Positions 1 to 4,979 of a stretch of 5,005 bases of DNA are shown piece by piece. The notes under the pieces are model-generated. The model worked only from the letters and a program-made list of their open reading frames with translations. It searched no databases and was not told where the DNA came from. The stretch lies in NCBI GenBank assembly GCA_030150305.1, contig JASLGD010000478.1, positions 1-5,005 on the forward strand, given 5' to 3'. Source of the stretch: Caldimonas sp. GTDB taxonomy: Bacteria; Pseudomonadota; Gammaproteobacteria; Burkholderiales; Burkholderiaceae_C. The translations under genes and the position numbers were made by a program. Numbering within the stretch: the first letter of the stretch is position 1; the number at the start of each line of letters is the position of its first letter.

Positions 1-235
1 CGTGGGCGCGGTCGCGCGTCGCGACGCGCAGCGCGAGCGCGACGTAGAGCGCGAAGATCCACTGCGCGGCGTCGTTGGCGTCGCGCGACCACGCGCCGAC
101 GAGGTCGCGCAGCGGCCACTGCGCGAACAGCAATGCGGCGAGCGGCAGCGCGAGCCACGCCGCGGCGGAGGTCGCGCGGTCGAGCGCCGTCGAGAGCGCG
201 GCGGCGACTCCGCGCAGGCGAGGGGACGAGGCCAT
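1..235 (-). CDS. Putative TRAP transporter small permease (DctQ-like), 5' part only
   Basis: The first 78 residues are visible; the rest lies beyond the left edge. The ATG is at 235-233 on the minus strand. A short amphipathic N-terminus is followed by one hydrophobic segment at about residues 24-39. Next comes the stretch QWPLRDLVGAWSRDANDAAQ, then a second hydrophobic segment at about 58-71 ending in basic residues (RVATRDRAH). Short N-terminus, TM, amphipathic loop and second TM fit the small four-TM subunit of tripartite ATP-independent periplasmic transporters, which pairs with the large DctM permease and a periplasmic solute receptor. I recall similar QWPLRDLV...AND.AQ sequences in Burkholderiales small permeases, but this is recognition, not a search. 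The substrate cannot be told. A DctM gene and a receptor gene would be expected just outside the window. AGGGA at 242-238 is a weak ribosome-binding candidate only 2 nt from the start. It could also be another small membrane protein. Confidence 0.55.
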   Translation of the reverse strand, partial: MASSPRLRGVAAALSTALDRATSAAAWLALPLAALLFAQWPLRDLVGAWSRDANDAAQWIFALYVALALRVATRDRAH

Positions 236-241
236 CGTCCC

Positions 242-247
242 TAGAAT
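242..247 (+). promoter_or_regulatory. Candidate -10 hexamer TAGAAT upstream of the EamA gene
   Basis: TAGAAT matches the sigma-70 -10 consensus TATAAT at five of six positions, which stands out in such GC-rich DNA. It lies 8 nt upstream of the ATG at 256. A typical start point 6-8 nt downstream of the hexamer would give a leader of only 1-2 nt, that is, a nearly leaderless mRNA. This agrees with the lack of a good Shine-Dalgarno sequence at that start. No recognisable -35 box is seen at the right spacing, so the call is tentative. Confidence 0.25.
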
Positions 248-255
248 CGCACGCG

Positions 256-1194
256 ATGCGCTCCTCGACCAGTGCGGCAGACCCGGGCGCATCGCCTCTC
301 GCCGACCGCCCGGTCGCGCTCCCGCACTGGCGCGGCGTCGCGCTCGCGATGGCCGGATCGATCGCGTTCTCGGGCAAGGCGATCATCGTCAAGCTCGCGT
401 ACCGCTACGGCGTCGACGCGGTGACGCTGATCATGTACCGCATGCTGTTCGCGCTGCCGCTCTTCGCGTTGCTCGCGTGGTGGGCGGGACGCGGACGCGA
501 TGCGCTGACGCGGCGCGACTGGCTGGTCGTCACCGGCCTCGGCTTCTCGGGCTACTACCTGGCGAGCTTCCTGGACTTCGCGGGGCTCGCCTACATCACC
601 GCCGGGCTCGAGCGGCTGATCCTCTACCTCAACCCGACGCTCGTGCTCGCGATCGGCGTCGTCGTCTTTCGGAGGCGGCCGAGCCGGCGACAGCTCGTCG
701 CGCTCGCGGTCAGCTATTGCGGCGTCCTCGTCGCGTTCGGTCACGAAGTCTCGTTCCAGGGCGGCGGCGCGGTCGTCGGCGCTGCGCTCGTGTTCGCGAG
801 CGCGATCAGCTATGCGATCTACCTCGTCGCGAGCGGCGAGGAGGTCAAGCGCCTCGGCGCATTGCGCCTCACCGGGCTCGCGACGACGGTCGCGTGCTTC
901 TTCTGCATCGCGCAGTTCTTCGTGCTGCGGCCGGTGAGCGCGCTCGCCGTCGCGCCCGAGGTGATCTGGCTGTCCGTTCTCAACGCGACGCTGTGCACGT
1001 TCGCGCCGGTGCTGATGGTGATGATGGCGATCGAGCGCGTCGGCGCGACGGTTGCCGCACAGACCGGCATGGTCGGGCCGATGTCGACGATCATCATGGG
1101 GATCGCCATCCTCGGCGAGCCGTTCACGGGTTGGATCGTCGCCGGCACGGTGCTGGTGCTCGCCGGCATCTGGTTGCTCGCAAGGAGAAACTGA
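256..1194 (+). CDS. EamA/DMT-family permease (10-TM drug/metabolite transporter)
   Basis: This is a 312-residue inner-membrane protein of the drug/metabolite transporter superfamily, EamA family, which usually moves small metabolites or amino acids across the inner membrane. The substrate cannot be read from sequence. It shows two homologous EamA halves of about five hydrophobic segments each, at roughly residues 26-145 and 170-309. The first half contains the family-typical stretch around YITAGLERLILYLNPTLV (residues 103-120). The second half has the ILGEPFTGW motif (285-293) before the last TM, which corresponds to the conserved 'lGE' of the family. Length is normal (about 280-310). The ATG at 256 is chosen because longer versions would run across the divergent gene's start, and the next ATG (349) would cut into TM1. 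The start has no clear ribosome-binding site. The stop is one base before the SDR start, so the two genes are almost certainly cotranscribed. Confidence 0.88.
   Translation: MRSSTSAADPGASPLADRPVALPHWRGVALAMAGSIAFSGKAIIVKLAYRYGVDAVTLIMYRMLFALPLFALLAWWAGRGRDALTRRDWLVVTGLGFSGYYLASFLDFAGLAYITAGLERLILYLNPTLVLAIGVVVFRRRPSRRQLVALAVSYCGVLVAFGHEVSFQGGGAVVGAALVFASAISYAIYLVASGEEVKRLGALRLTGLATTVACFFCIAQFFVLRPVSALAVAPEVIWLSVLNATLCTFAPVLMVMMAIERVGATVAAQTGMVGPMSTIIMGIAILGEPFTGWIVAGTVLVLAGIWLLARRN
1182..1187 (+). promoter_or_regulatory. Ribosome-binding site of the SDR gene
   Basis: AAGGAG lies 8 nt before the ATG at 1196, inside the last codons of the EamA gene. It is the strongest Shine-Dalgarno in the window. 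It fixes the SDR start at 1196 rather than at upstream in-frame ATGs inside the permease gene, such as 1052. Confidence 0.8.
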
Positions 1195-1195
1195 C

Positions 1196-1978
1196 ATGGA
1201 TCTCGGAATCGCAGGGAAATGGGCGCTCGTCTGTGCCGCGAGCAAGGGCCTCGGCAAGGGCTGCGCGAAGGCGCTCGTGCTCGAGGGCGTCAACGTCGTC
1301 GTCACGGCGCGCGGCGCCGACGCGCTCGAGGCGACCGCGACGGAGCTGCGCGCGCTCGGGCGCGGCGAAGTGCGCGCCGTTGCCGGCGACATCACGACCG
1401 CGGCCGGACGCGCCGCCGCGCTCGCCGCCTGCCCGCAGGTCGACATCCTCGTCAACAACGCCGGCGGCCCGCCGCCGGGCGACTTCCGCGACTGGGACCG
1501 CGATGCCTGGATCAAGGCCGTCGACGCCAACATGCTGACGCCGATCGAGCTGATGAAGGCGACCGTCGACAAGATGGCCGAGCGCGGCTTCGGCCGCGTC
1601 GTCAACATCACGTCGGGCGCGGTCAAGGCGCCGATCGACATCCTCGGCCTCTCGAACGGCGCGCGCAGCGGGCTCACCGGGTTCGTCGCCGGCCTCGCGC
1701 GGAGCAGGATCGCCGGTCGCGGCGTCACGATCAACGGCCTTCTTCCCGGTGCCTTCGACACCGACCGGCTGCGCGCGACGATGCAGGGCGCGGTCGCAAA
1801 GACCGGCAAGACGATCGAGCAGGTCGCCGACGACCGCAAGAAGACGATCCCGGCGCAGCGCTTCGGCGACGCCGACGAGTTCGGCGCGATCTGCGCGTTC
1901 CTCTGCAGCGTCCACGCCGGCTACATCACCGGCCAGAACATCCTCGCCGACGGCGGCGCGTACCCCGGCACGTTCTAG
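1196..1978 (+). CDS. Atypical SDR-fold oxidoreductase lacking the catalytic Tyr and Lys
   Basis: This 260-residue protein has the Rossmann fold of classical short-chain dehydrogenases and normal family length. Visible landmarks are a cofactor loop CAASKGLG (13-20, usually TGxxxGxG, so the first Gly is Ala), GDIT (64-67), VNNAGG (86-91), the structural Asn N112, the catalytic-position Ser S140 in NITS, and a C-terminal ITGQNILADGG (244-254). Aligning NGARSGLTGF with the usual AxxKAGLxGF places S153 at the catalytic Tyr and R157 at the Lys, with the normal Ser+13 and Tyr+4 spacing. The N-S-Y-K tetrad is therefore N-S-S-R. A known BKR-like SDR subgroup (cd05344, as I recall) shares both the imperfect cofactor motif and the missing tetrad, so this is a family trait rather than a broken gene. 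Automated labels such as 3-oxoacyl-ACP reductase should be distrusted. The reaction is unknown, and it may not be a classical reductase. It is cotranscribed with the EamA permease, and its stop overlaps the convergent DUF2007 gene. Confidence 0.9.
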   Translation: MDLGIAGKWALVCAASKGLGKGCAKALVLEGVNVVVTARGADALEATATELRALGRGEVRAVAGDITTAAGRAAALAACPQVDILVNNAGGPPPGDFRDWDRDAWIKAVDANMLTPIELMKATVDKMAERGFGRVVNITSGAVKAPIDILGLSNGARSGLTGFVAGLARSRIAGRGVTINGLLPGAFDTDRLRATMQGAVAKTGKTIEQVADDRKKTIPAQRFGDADEFGAICAFLCSVHAGYITGQNILADGGAYPGTF

Positions 1979-2280
1979 GTCGGCATCGCCGCGCCGCAGT
2001 TCCAGCATTGCTCGAACGGGCCGTCGACGCGCTCGTGGCACTGCCGGCACACCCAATGCCGGTGGACCGGATGGCGCAGCTCGTGCAGCAGCGCGCGGGC
2101 ACGCTCGAGCTCGCCGTCGTCGGAGATCCAGACCTCGGGCAGCGCCTGGTCGGGCGGCAGCTCGCCGGCGATGCTGCTCGCGTACATGCGCTGCACCGTC
2201 GCCGCGATGCCGGCGTGCGTGAGCAGGTCGGCCCACAGCGTGGCGACCGGCAGATTGGGAGCTTGCGTCAGACGTTTCAT
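1975..2280 (-). CDS. DUF2007 protein with C-terminal zinc ribbon
   Basis: This is a 101-residue soluble protein. Residues 1 to about 70 (MKRLTQAPNLPVATLWADLL, GELPPDQALPEVWISDD, then helix ELERARALL) match the small DUF2007 domain, annotated as a putative prokaryotic signal-transducing domain with no proven biochemical role. The C-terminus carries C78-x2-C81 and C92-x2-C95 with a 10-residue spacer, a four-cysteine zinc ribbon likely to bind one Zn2+ for folding or partner binding. I recall this DUF2007-plus-ribbon form from Burkholderiales, so it looks ordinary rather than a new fusion. The ATG at 2280 is chosen because AGAGG lies 5 nt upstream. A GTG five codons further up (2295) would put that site inside the coding region. 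The gene is convergent with the SDR (4-nt stop overlap) and divergent from qorA (47-bp gap). Its function is unknown. Confidence 0.85.
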   Translation of the reverse strand: MKRLTQAPNLPVATLWADLLTHAGIAATVQRMYASSIAGELPPDQALPEVWISDDGELERARALLHELRHPVHRHWVCRQCHERVDGPFEQCWNCGAAMPT

Positions 2281-2285
2281 CGAAG

Positions 2286-2290
2286 CCTCT
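2286..2290 (-). promoter_or_regulatory. Ribosome-binding site deciding the DUF2007 start
   Basis: Read on the minus strand, AGAGG sits 5 nt before the ATG at 2280. This supports that ATG over the in-frame GTG at 2295. The site lies in the 47-bp gap shared with the divergent qorA gene, so promoters for both genes must overlap here or lie within the flanking coding sequence. Confidence 0.6.
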
Positions 2291-2327
2291 GGCACGATAG
2301 CGCACCACGATCCCGAAGGCGAACGCG

Positions 2328-3320
2328 ATGACCACGATCAGCCCGACCATCCGCATCGACAGGAACGGCGGCCCCGAGGAGATGAAGCTCGTCGATCTCC
2401 CGGTCGGCGAGCCGGGGCCCGGCGAGATCCGCATCCGTCACCATGCGAGCGGCCTCAACTTCATCGACGTCTACCAGCGCTCGGGCGTCTACACGCTGCC
2501 GATGCCGCTGACGCTCGGCATGGAAGGCGCCGGCGTCGTCGAGGCGGTGGGCGAGGGCGTGACGCACCTGAAGCCCGGCGACCGCGCCGCCTACGCGGCC
2601 AATCCGCCCGGCAGCTATTCGCTCGCGCGCGTCATGCCGGCGCGAAACGTGGTCCGGCTGCCCGACGCGATCTCGTTCGAGACCGGCGCGTCGATGATGC
2701 TGAAGGGCATGACCGCGCAGTACCTGCTCCGGCGCACGCTGCCGCAGGGCGGGCTGCAACCTGGCGACCACGTCCTCTTCCACGCCGCCGCGGGCGGCGT
2801 CGGCCTGATCGCGTGCCAGTGGGCGCGCGCGCTCGGGCTGCAGCTGATCGGCACCGCGGGCAGCGACGAGAAGTGCAAGCTCGCCAAGGAGAACGGGGCC
2901 GCGCACGTCATCAACTATCGCACCGAGGACTTCGCCGCGCGCGTCAAGGAGATCACCGCCGGCAAGGGCGTCAAGGTCGTCTACGACTCGGTCGGCAAGG
3001 ACACCTGGGACAAGTCGCTCGACTGCCTGCGCCCGTTCGGCCTGATGGCGAGCTTCGGCAACGCCTCGGGCGTCGTGCCACCGTTCCCGCCCGGCATCCT
3101 CGGCGCGAAGGGATCGCTCTACGTGACGCGGCAGACGCTCTTCACGCACATCGCGACGCGCGAGGCGACGCAGGAGATGGCCGACGAGCTGTTCGCCGTC
3201 GTCGCGAGCGGCAAGGTCAAGATCCACACCGAACGTCGCTATCCGCTCGCCGACGTCGCGCAGGCGCACCGCGATCTCGAGTCCCGCGCGACCACGGGCT
3301 CGGGCATCCTCCTGCCCTGA
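2328..3320 (+). CDS. qorA: NADPH:quinone oxidoreductase (zeta-crystallin-like, QorA type)
   Basis: This 330-residue cytoplasmic enzyme belongs to the zinc-free medium-chain dehydrogenase/reductase family. It reduces quinones with NADPH, usually by one electron. Length agrees with E. coli QorA (327). The N-terminal GroES-like domain contains GLNFIDVYQRSGVY (42-55), where N44 and Y49 correspond to nucleotide- and quinone-site residues in the family. The glycine-rich NADPH loop is AAAGGVG (153-159). VINYR (194-198), VVYDSVGKDTW (217-227), SFGNASG (242-248) and KGSLYVTR (261-268) match stretches I recall from E. coli QorA nearly residue for residue. The Cys/His ligands of zinc alcohol dehydrogenases are absent, as expected. 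GAAGG at 2315-2319, 8 nt upstream, supports the ATG. It is the first gene of a probable three-gene operon with gst (7-bp gap) and the CAP gene. Quinone reductase next to a GST suggests quinone or electrophile detoxification, by inference. Confidence 0.93.
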   Translation: MTTISPTIRIDRNGGPEEMKLVDLPVGEPGPGEIRIRHHASGLNFIDVYQRSGVYTLPMPLTLGMEGAGVVEAVGEGVTHLKPGDRAAYAANPPGSYSLARVMPARNVVRLPDAISFETGASMMLKGMTAQYLLRRTLPQGGLQPGDHVLFHAAAGGVGLIACQWARALGLQLIGTAGSDEKCKLAKENGAAHVINYRTEDFAARVKEITAGKGVKVVYDSVGKDTWDKSLDCLRPFGLMASFGNASGVVPPFPPGILGAKGSLYVTRQTLFTHIATREATQEMADELFAVVASGKVKIHTERRYPLADVAQAHRDLESRATTGSGILLP

Positions 3321-3327
3321 CCGAGCG

Positions 3328-3960
3328 ATGCCGACGCTCTACGGAACGCAAGGATCGGGTTCGGCGGCCGTCGAGGCCGCGCTCGCGATCGCCGGGATCG
3401 AGGCGCGGCTCGTCGACGCCGCGTCGTGGCGCGAGTCGCCGGGGCTCGAGGAGCTGAGGCGGGTCAATCCGCTGGCGCAGATCCCGACCCTCGTGCTCGA
3501 CGACGGCAGCGTGCTCACCGAGAGCGCGGCAATCCTGATCCATCTCGGCCTCGTGCGTCCCGCGAGCGGCCTGCTCGCGACCGAGCCGCGCGAGCGCGCG
3601 CAGCAGATCCGCGGCCTCGTCTACATCGCCGCCAACTGCTACGCGGGCATCGGCATCCTCGACTATCCCGACCGCTGGTACCCCGATCCCGACGACGCGG
3701 TGCGAAAGGCGATGCAGACGCGCGGTCGCGCACGCCTGCACGAGCTCTGGGAGACGTTCGCCGACCAGTTCGCGGCGCGACCCTGGCTCGCCGGCGAGCG
3801 GATCGGCGCGCTCGACGTCCTCGCCGCGACCGTCTCGAAGTGGAGCGGCGCGCGCCAGGCGCTCGCGGCGTCGCGGCCGCCCTTCGCGCAGCTGCTCGCG
3901 CGCATCGACGCCGAGCCGCGCGTCGCCGCGGTGTGGGCGCGGCACTGGCCCGAGCGATGA
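3328..3960 (+). CDS. Glutathione S-transferase family protein
   Basis: This 210-residue cytoplasmic protein is close to the usual GST length of 200-220. The thioredoxin-like N-terminal domain (1 to about 76) begins LYGTQGSGSA (4-13), with S10 where bacterial beta-class GSTs carry catalytic Cys and others use Ser or Thr. The glutathione site is clear: NPLAQIPTLVLDDG (47-60) with cis-proline P53, then E65-S66, which normally bind the gamma-glutamyl group. The helical C-terminal domain (about 88-205) contains YPDRWYPDP (113-121) and GALDVLAATVSKW (160-172), the N-capping-box region with D163. The substrate cannot be predicted. The start at 3328 is 7 nt after the qorA stop and has only a weak purine stretch, so translation may depend on coupling. 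Its stop TGA overlaps an out-of-frame ATG (ATGA at 3957-3960). Confidence 0.9.
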   Translation: MPTLYGTQGSGSAAVEAALAIAGIEARLVDAASWRESPGLEELRRVNPLAQIPTLVLDDGSVLTESAAILIHLGLVRPASGLLATEPRERAQQIRGLVYIAANCYAGIGILDYPDRWYPDPDDAVRKAMQTRGRARLHELWETFADQFAARPWLAGERIGALDVLAATVSKWSGARQALAASRPPFAQLLARIDAEPRVAAVWARHWPER

Positions 3961-3963
3961 CCC

Positions 3964-3969
3964 GGAGGG
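3964..3969 (+). promoter_or_regulatory. Ribosome-binding site of the CAP-protein gene
   Basis: GGAGGG between the gst stop (3960) and the ATG at 3974 is a strong Shine-Dalgarno with a rather short 4-nt spacer. It supports the 3974 start. An out-of-frame ATG at 3957 lies upstream of the site. Confidence 0.6.
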
Positions 3970-3973
3970 CCGC

Positions 3974-4816
3974 ATGCCTGCTTGCGTGTGGCTGGTTGTG
4001 CTCGCGGCGTTGCTCGCCGCGGGAGCGGCGCGCGCCGACGGCGAAGACGAGCTCGTCGCGCTGATCAACGCGCGCCGCGCCGAGACGCGCGACTGCGCCG
4101 GGCGGCCGCGACCCGCCGCGAGCCCGCTCGCGCCGTCGCTCGCGCTCGCGCAGGTCGACGCGCGGACGTCGGCCGAGCTCGCGCGTGCGCTCTCGAGCGT
4201 CGGCTATCTCGCGTCGAGCGCCGCGACGATCGTCGTCTCGGGTCCGCGCGACCCGCAGGAGGCGCTGCGCCAGATCGAGCAGCACTACTGCACGAGCCTG
4301 CTCGACGCGCGCTATGCCGACATCGGCGTCGCGCGCAGCGGCGCGACGTGGCGGATCAACATCGCGCGGCCGCTGATCGCGAAGGACCTCGGCGACTGGC
4401 ACGAGGCGGGGCAGGCGGTGCTGCGCCTCGTCAACGATGCGCGCGCGCGGCCGCGCGTCTGCGGCGACAAGTCGTTCGCGCCGGCGCCGCCGCTCGCGTG
4501 GAACGACCAGCTCGCGCAGGCGGCGTTCGTCCACAGCCGCGACATGGCGCAGCGCAACTACTTCGACCACGTCGACCCGAGCGGCGCGAGCGTCGCCGAG
4601 CGCGCGTCGAAGACGGGCTATCGCTGGCGCGTCGTCGGCGAGAACATCGCCGCCGGGCAGGGCTCGGCGAAGCAGGTCGTCGCCGGCTGGCTCGCCAGCC
4701 CGGGACACTGCGAGAACATCATGTCGCGCGAGTTCGTCGACATGGGCGCCGCGTACGCGATCAATCCGCACAGCGCGATGGAGATCTACTGGACGCAGGC
4801 GTTCGGCGCGCGTTGA
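3974..4816 (+). CDS. Secreted CAP-superfamily (SCP/PR1-like) protein with a degenerate first repeat
   Basis: This is a 280-residue exported protein. Residues 1-21 are a hydrophobic signal peptide ending ARA, with likely signal peptidase I cleavage before D22, so it acts in the periplasm or outside the cell. The C-terminal half (about 148-278) is a full bacterial CAP domain: VNDARARPRVCG (153-164), HSRDMAQRNYFDH (187-199), GENIAAG (222-228), GWLASPGHCENIM (238-250) and FVDMGAAY (254-261). H199, E223 and H245 fill conserved CAP cavity positions. The N-terminal half (about 27-133) is a diverged copy. It keeps N32, C41, PLA at 51-53, LAQ at 58-60, G77-Y78, C106 and YADIG (114-118) at matching spacing but lacks the His/Glu set. 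The paired cysteines C41/C106 and C163/C246 suggest one disulfide per repeat. CAP function in bacteria is poorly known. It is the last gene of the qorA-gst block. The signal peptide oddly lacks a basic n-region. Confidence 0.87.
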   Translation: MPACVWLVVLAALLAAGAARADGEDELVALINARRAETRDCAGRPRPAASPLAPSLALAQVDARTSAELARALSSVGYLASSAATIVVSGPRDPQEALRQIEQHYCTSLLDARYADIGVARSGATWRINIARPLIAKDLGDWHEAGQAVLRLVNDARARPRVCGDKSFAPAPPLAWNDQLAQAAFVHSRDMAQRNYFDHVDPSGASVAERASKTGYRWRVVGENIAAGQGSAKQVVAGWLASPGHCENIMSREFVDMGAAYAINPHSAMEIYWTQAFGAR

Positions 4817-4848
4817 GCTCTGTCTGGCGCAGCGAAGGATCTCGTTCT

Positions 4849-4971
4849 CTGCCCACGGGATCGGGATGGCAGGGCGCTTGGGCTGCCCACGGGATCGGGA
4901 CGACAGGGCGCTTGGCTGCGCACGGGACGACAGGGCGCTTGGCTTCGCACGGGATCGGGACGACAGGGCGC
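4849..4971 (+). repeat. About four imperfect 27-34 bp tandem repeats
   Basis: Units lie at 4849-4882 (34 nt), 4883-4915 (33 nt), 4916-4942 (27 nt) and 4943-4971 (last unit, 3' end diverging). The core is CTGCCCACGGGATCGGGA followed by CGACAGGGCGCTTGG. Unit 1 has TGGC for CGAC. Unit 3 lacks six bases because the internal CGGGAT/CGGGAC microduplication is single there. Units 3 and 4 have CGCAC instead of CCCAC. There is no convincing coding potential on either strand; the minus-strand ORF through it merely reflects the repeat. The array lies directly downstream of the CAP gene stop and runs into the terminator palindrome. Confidence 0.85.
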
Positions 4972-4979
4972 CCTGTTTT
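4963..4979 (+). terminator. Probable intrinsic terminator for the qorA-gst-CAP block
   Basis: ACAGGGCGCCCTGT (4963-4976) is a perfect 14-bp palindrome followed by further T residues, giving TTTT at 4976-4979. As RNA it can form a 5-bp stem ACAGG/CCTGT with a GCGC loop, optionally extended by a G-U pair. Alternatively the 3' arm GCGCCCTGT can pair over 9 bp with ACAGGGCGC in the repeat units at 4903-4911 or 4930-4938. Only the plus-strand direction has a T-run, fitting termination of the upstream genes. The T-run is short, so the strength is uncertain. Confidence 0.45.

Noticed and set aside
1..1538. Plus-strand frames starting at 2 and 75 in the left part of the window
   Set aside because: Arg-rich translations with no motifs; the region is explained by the minus-strand TRAP-like gene and the EamA gene in other frames.
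241..1839. Long minus-strand open frame (about 530 codons) opposite the EamA and SDR genes
   Set aside because: It is Arg/Asp/Ala-rich low-complexity translation typical of antisense frames in GC-rich genes. Both plus-strand genes have clear family motifs and codon bias.
2281..2295. GTG at 2295 as the start of the DUF2007 protein (five extra residues)
   Set aside because: The ATG at 2280 has AGAGG at a good distance and gives the familiar MKRLT-type N-terminus.
2289..2305. Sigma-54-like element: CTGGCACGA matches the -24 consensus perfectly upstream of qorA
   Set aside because: The -12 GC falls one base too close and TTGC is not present (CGCAC at the correct position). Sigma-54 promoters need strict spacing, and the stretch also holds the DUF2007 ribosome-binding site, so it is probably chance.
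1124..2434. Minus-strand open frame of about 436 codons spanning SDR, DUF2007 and the qorA start
   Set aside because: It overlaps three recognisable genes, shows no domain motifs and has composition like the other antisense shadows.
2277..3269. Minus-strand open frame opposite qorA
   Set aside because: The plus strand encodes an almost textbook QorA; the antisense translation has no recognisable family.
3957..4064. A separate small ORF starting at ATGA 3957 (MTRRAACLLACGWL...)
   Set aside because: It soon turns into Arg-rich shadow sequence and ends at 4064. It is more useful as a hint about the CAP gene start, reported as a finding, than as a gene.
3515..4771. Minus-strand open frame opposite gst and the CAP gene
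   Set aside because: It is Arg-rich shadow translation crossing two well-supported genes.
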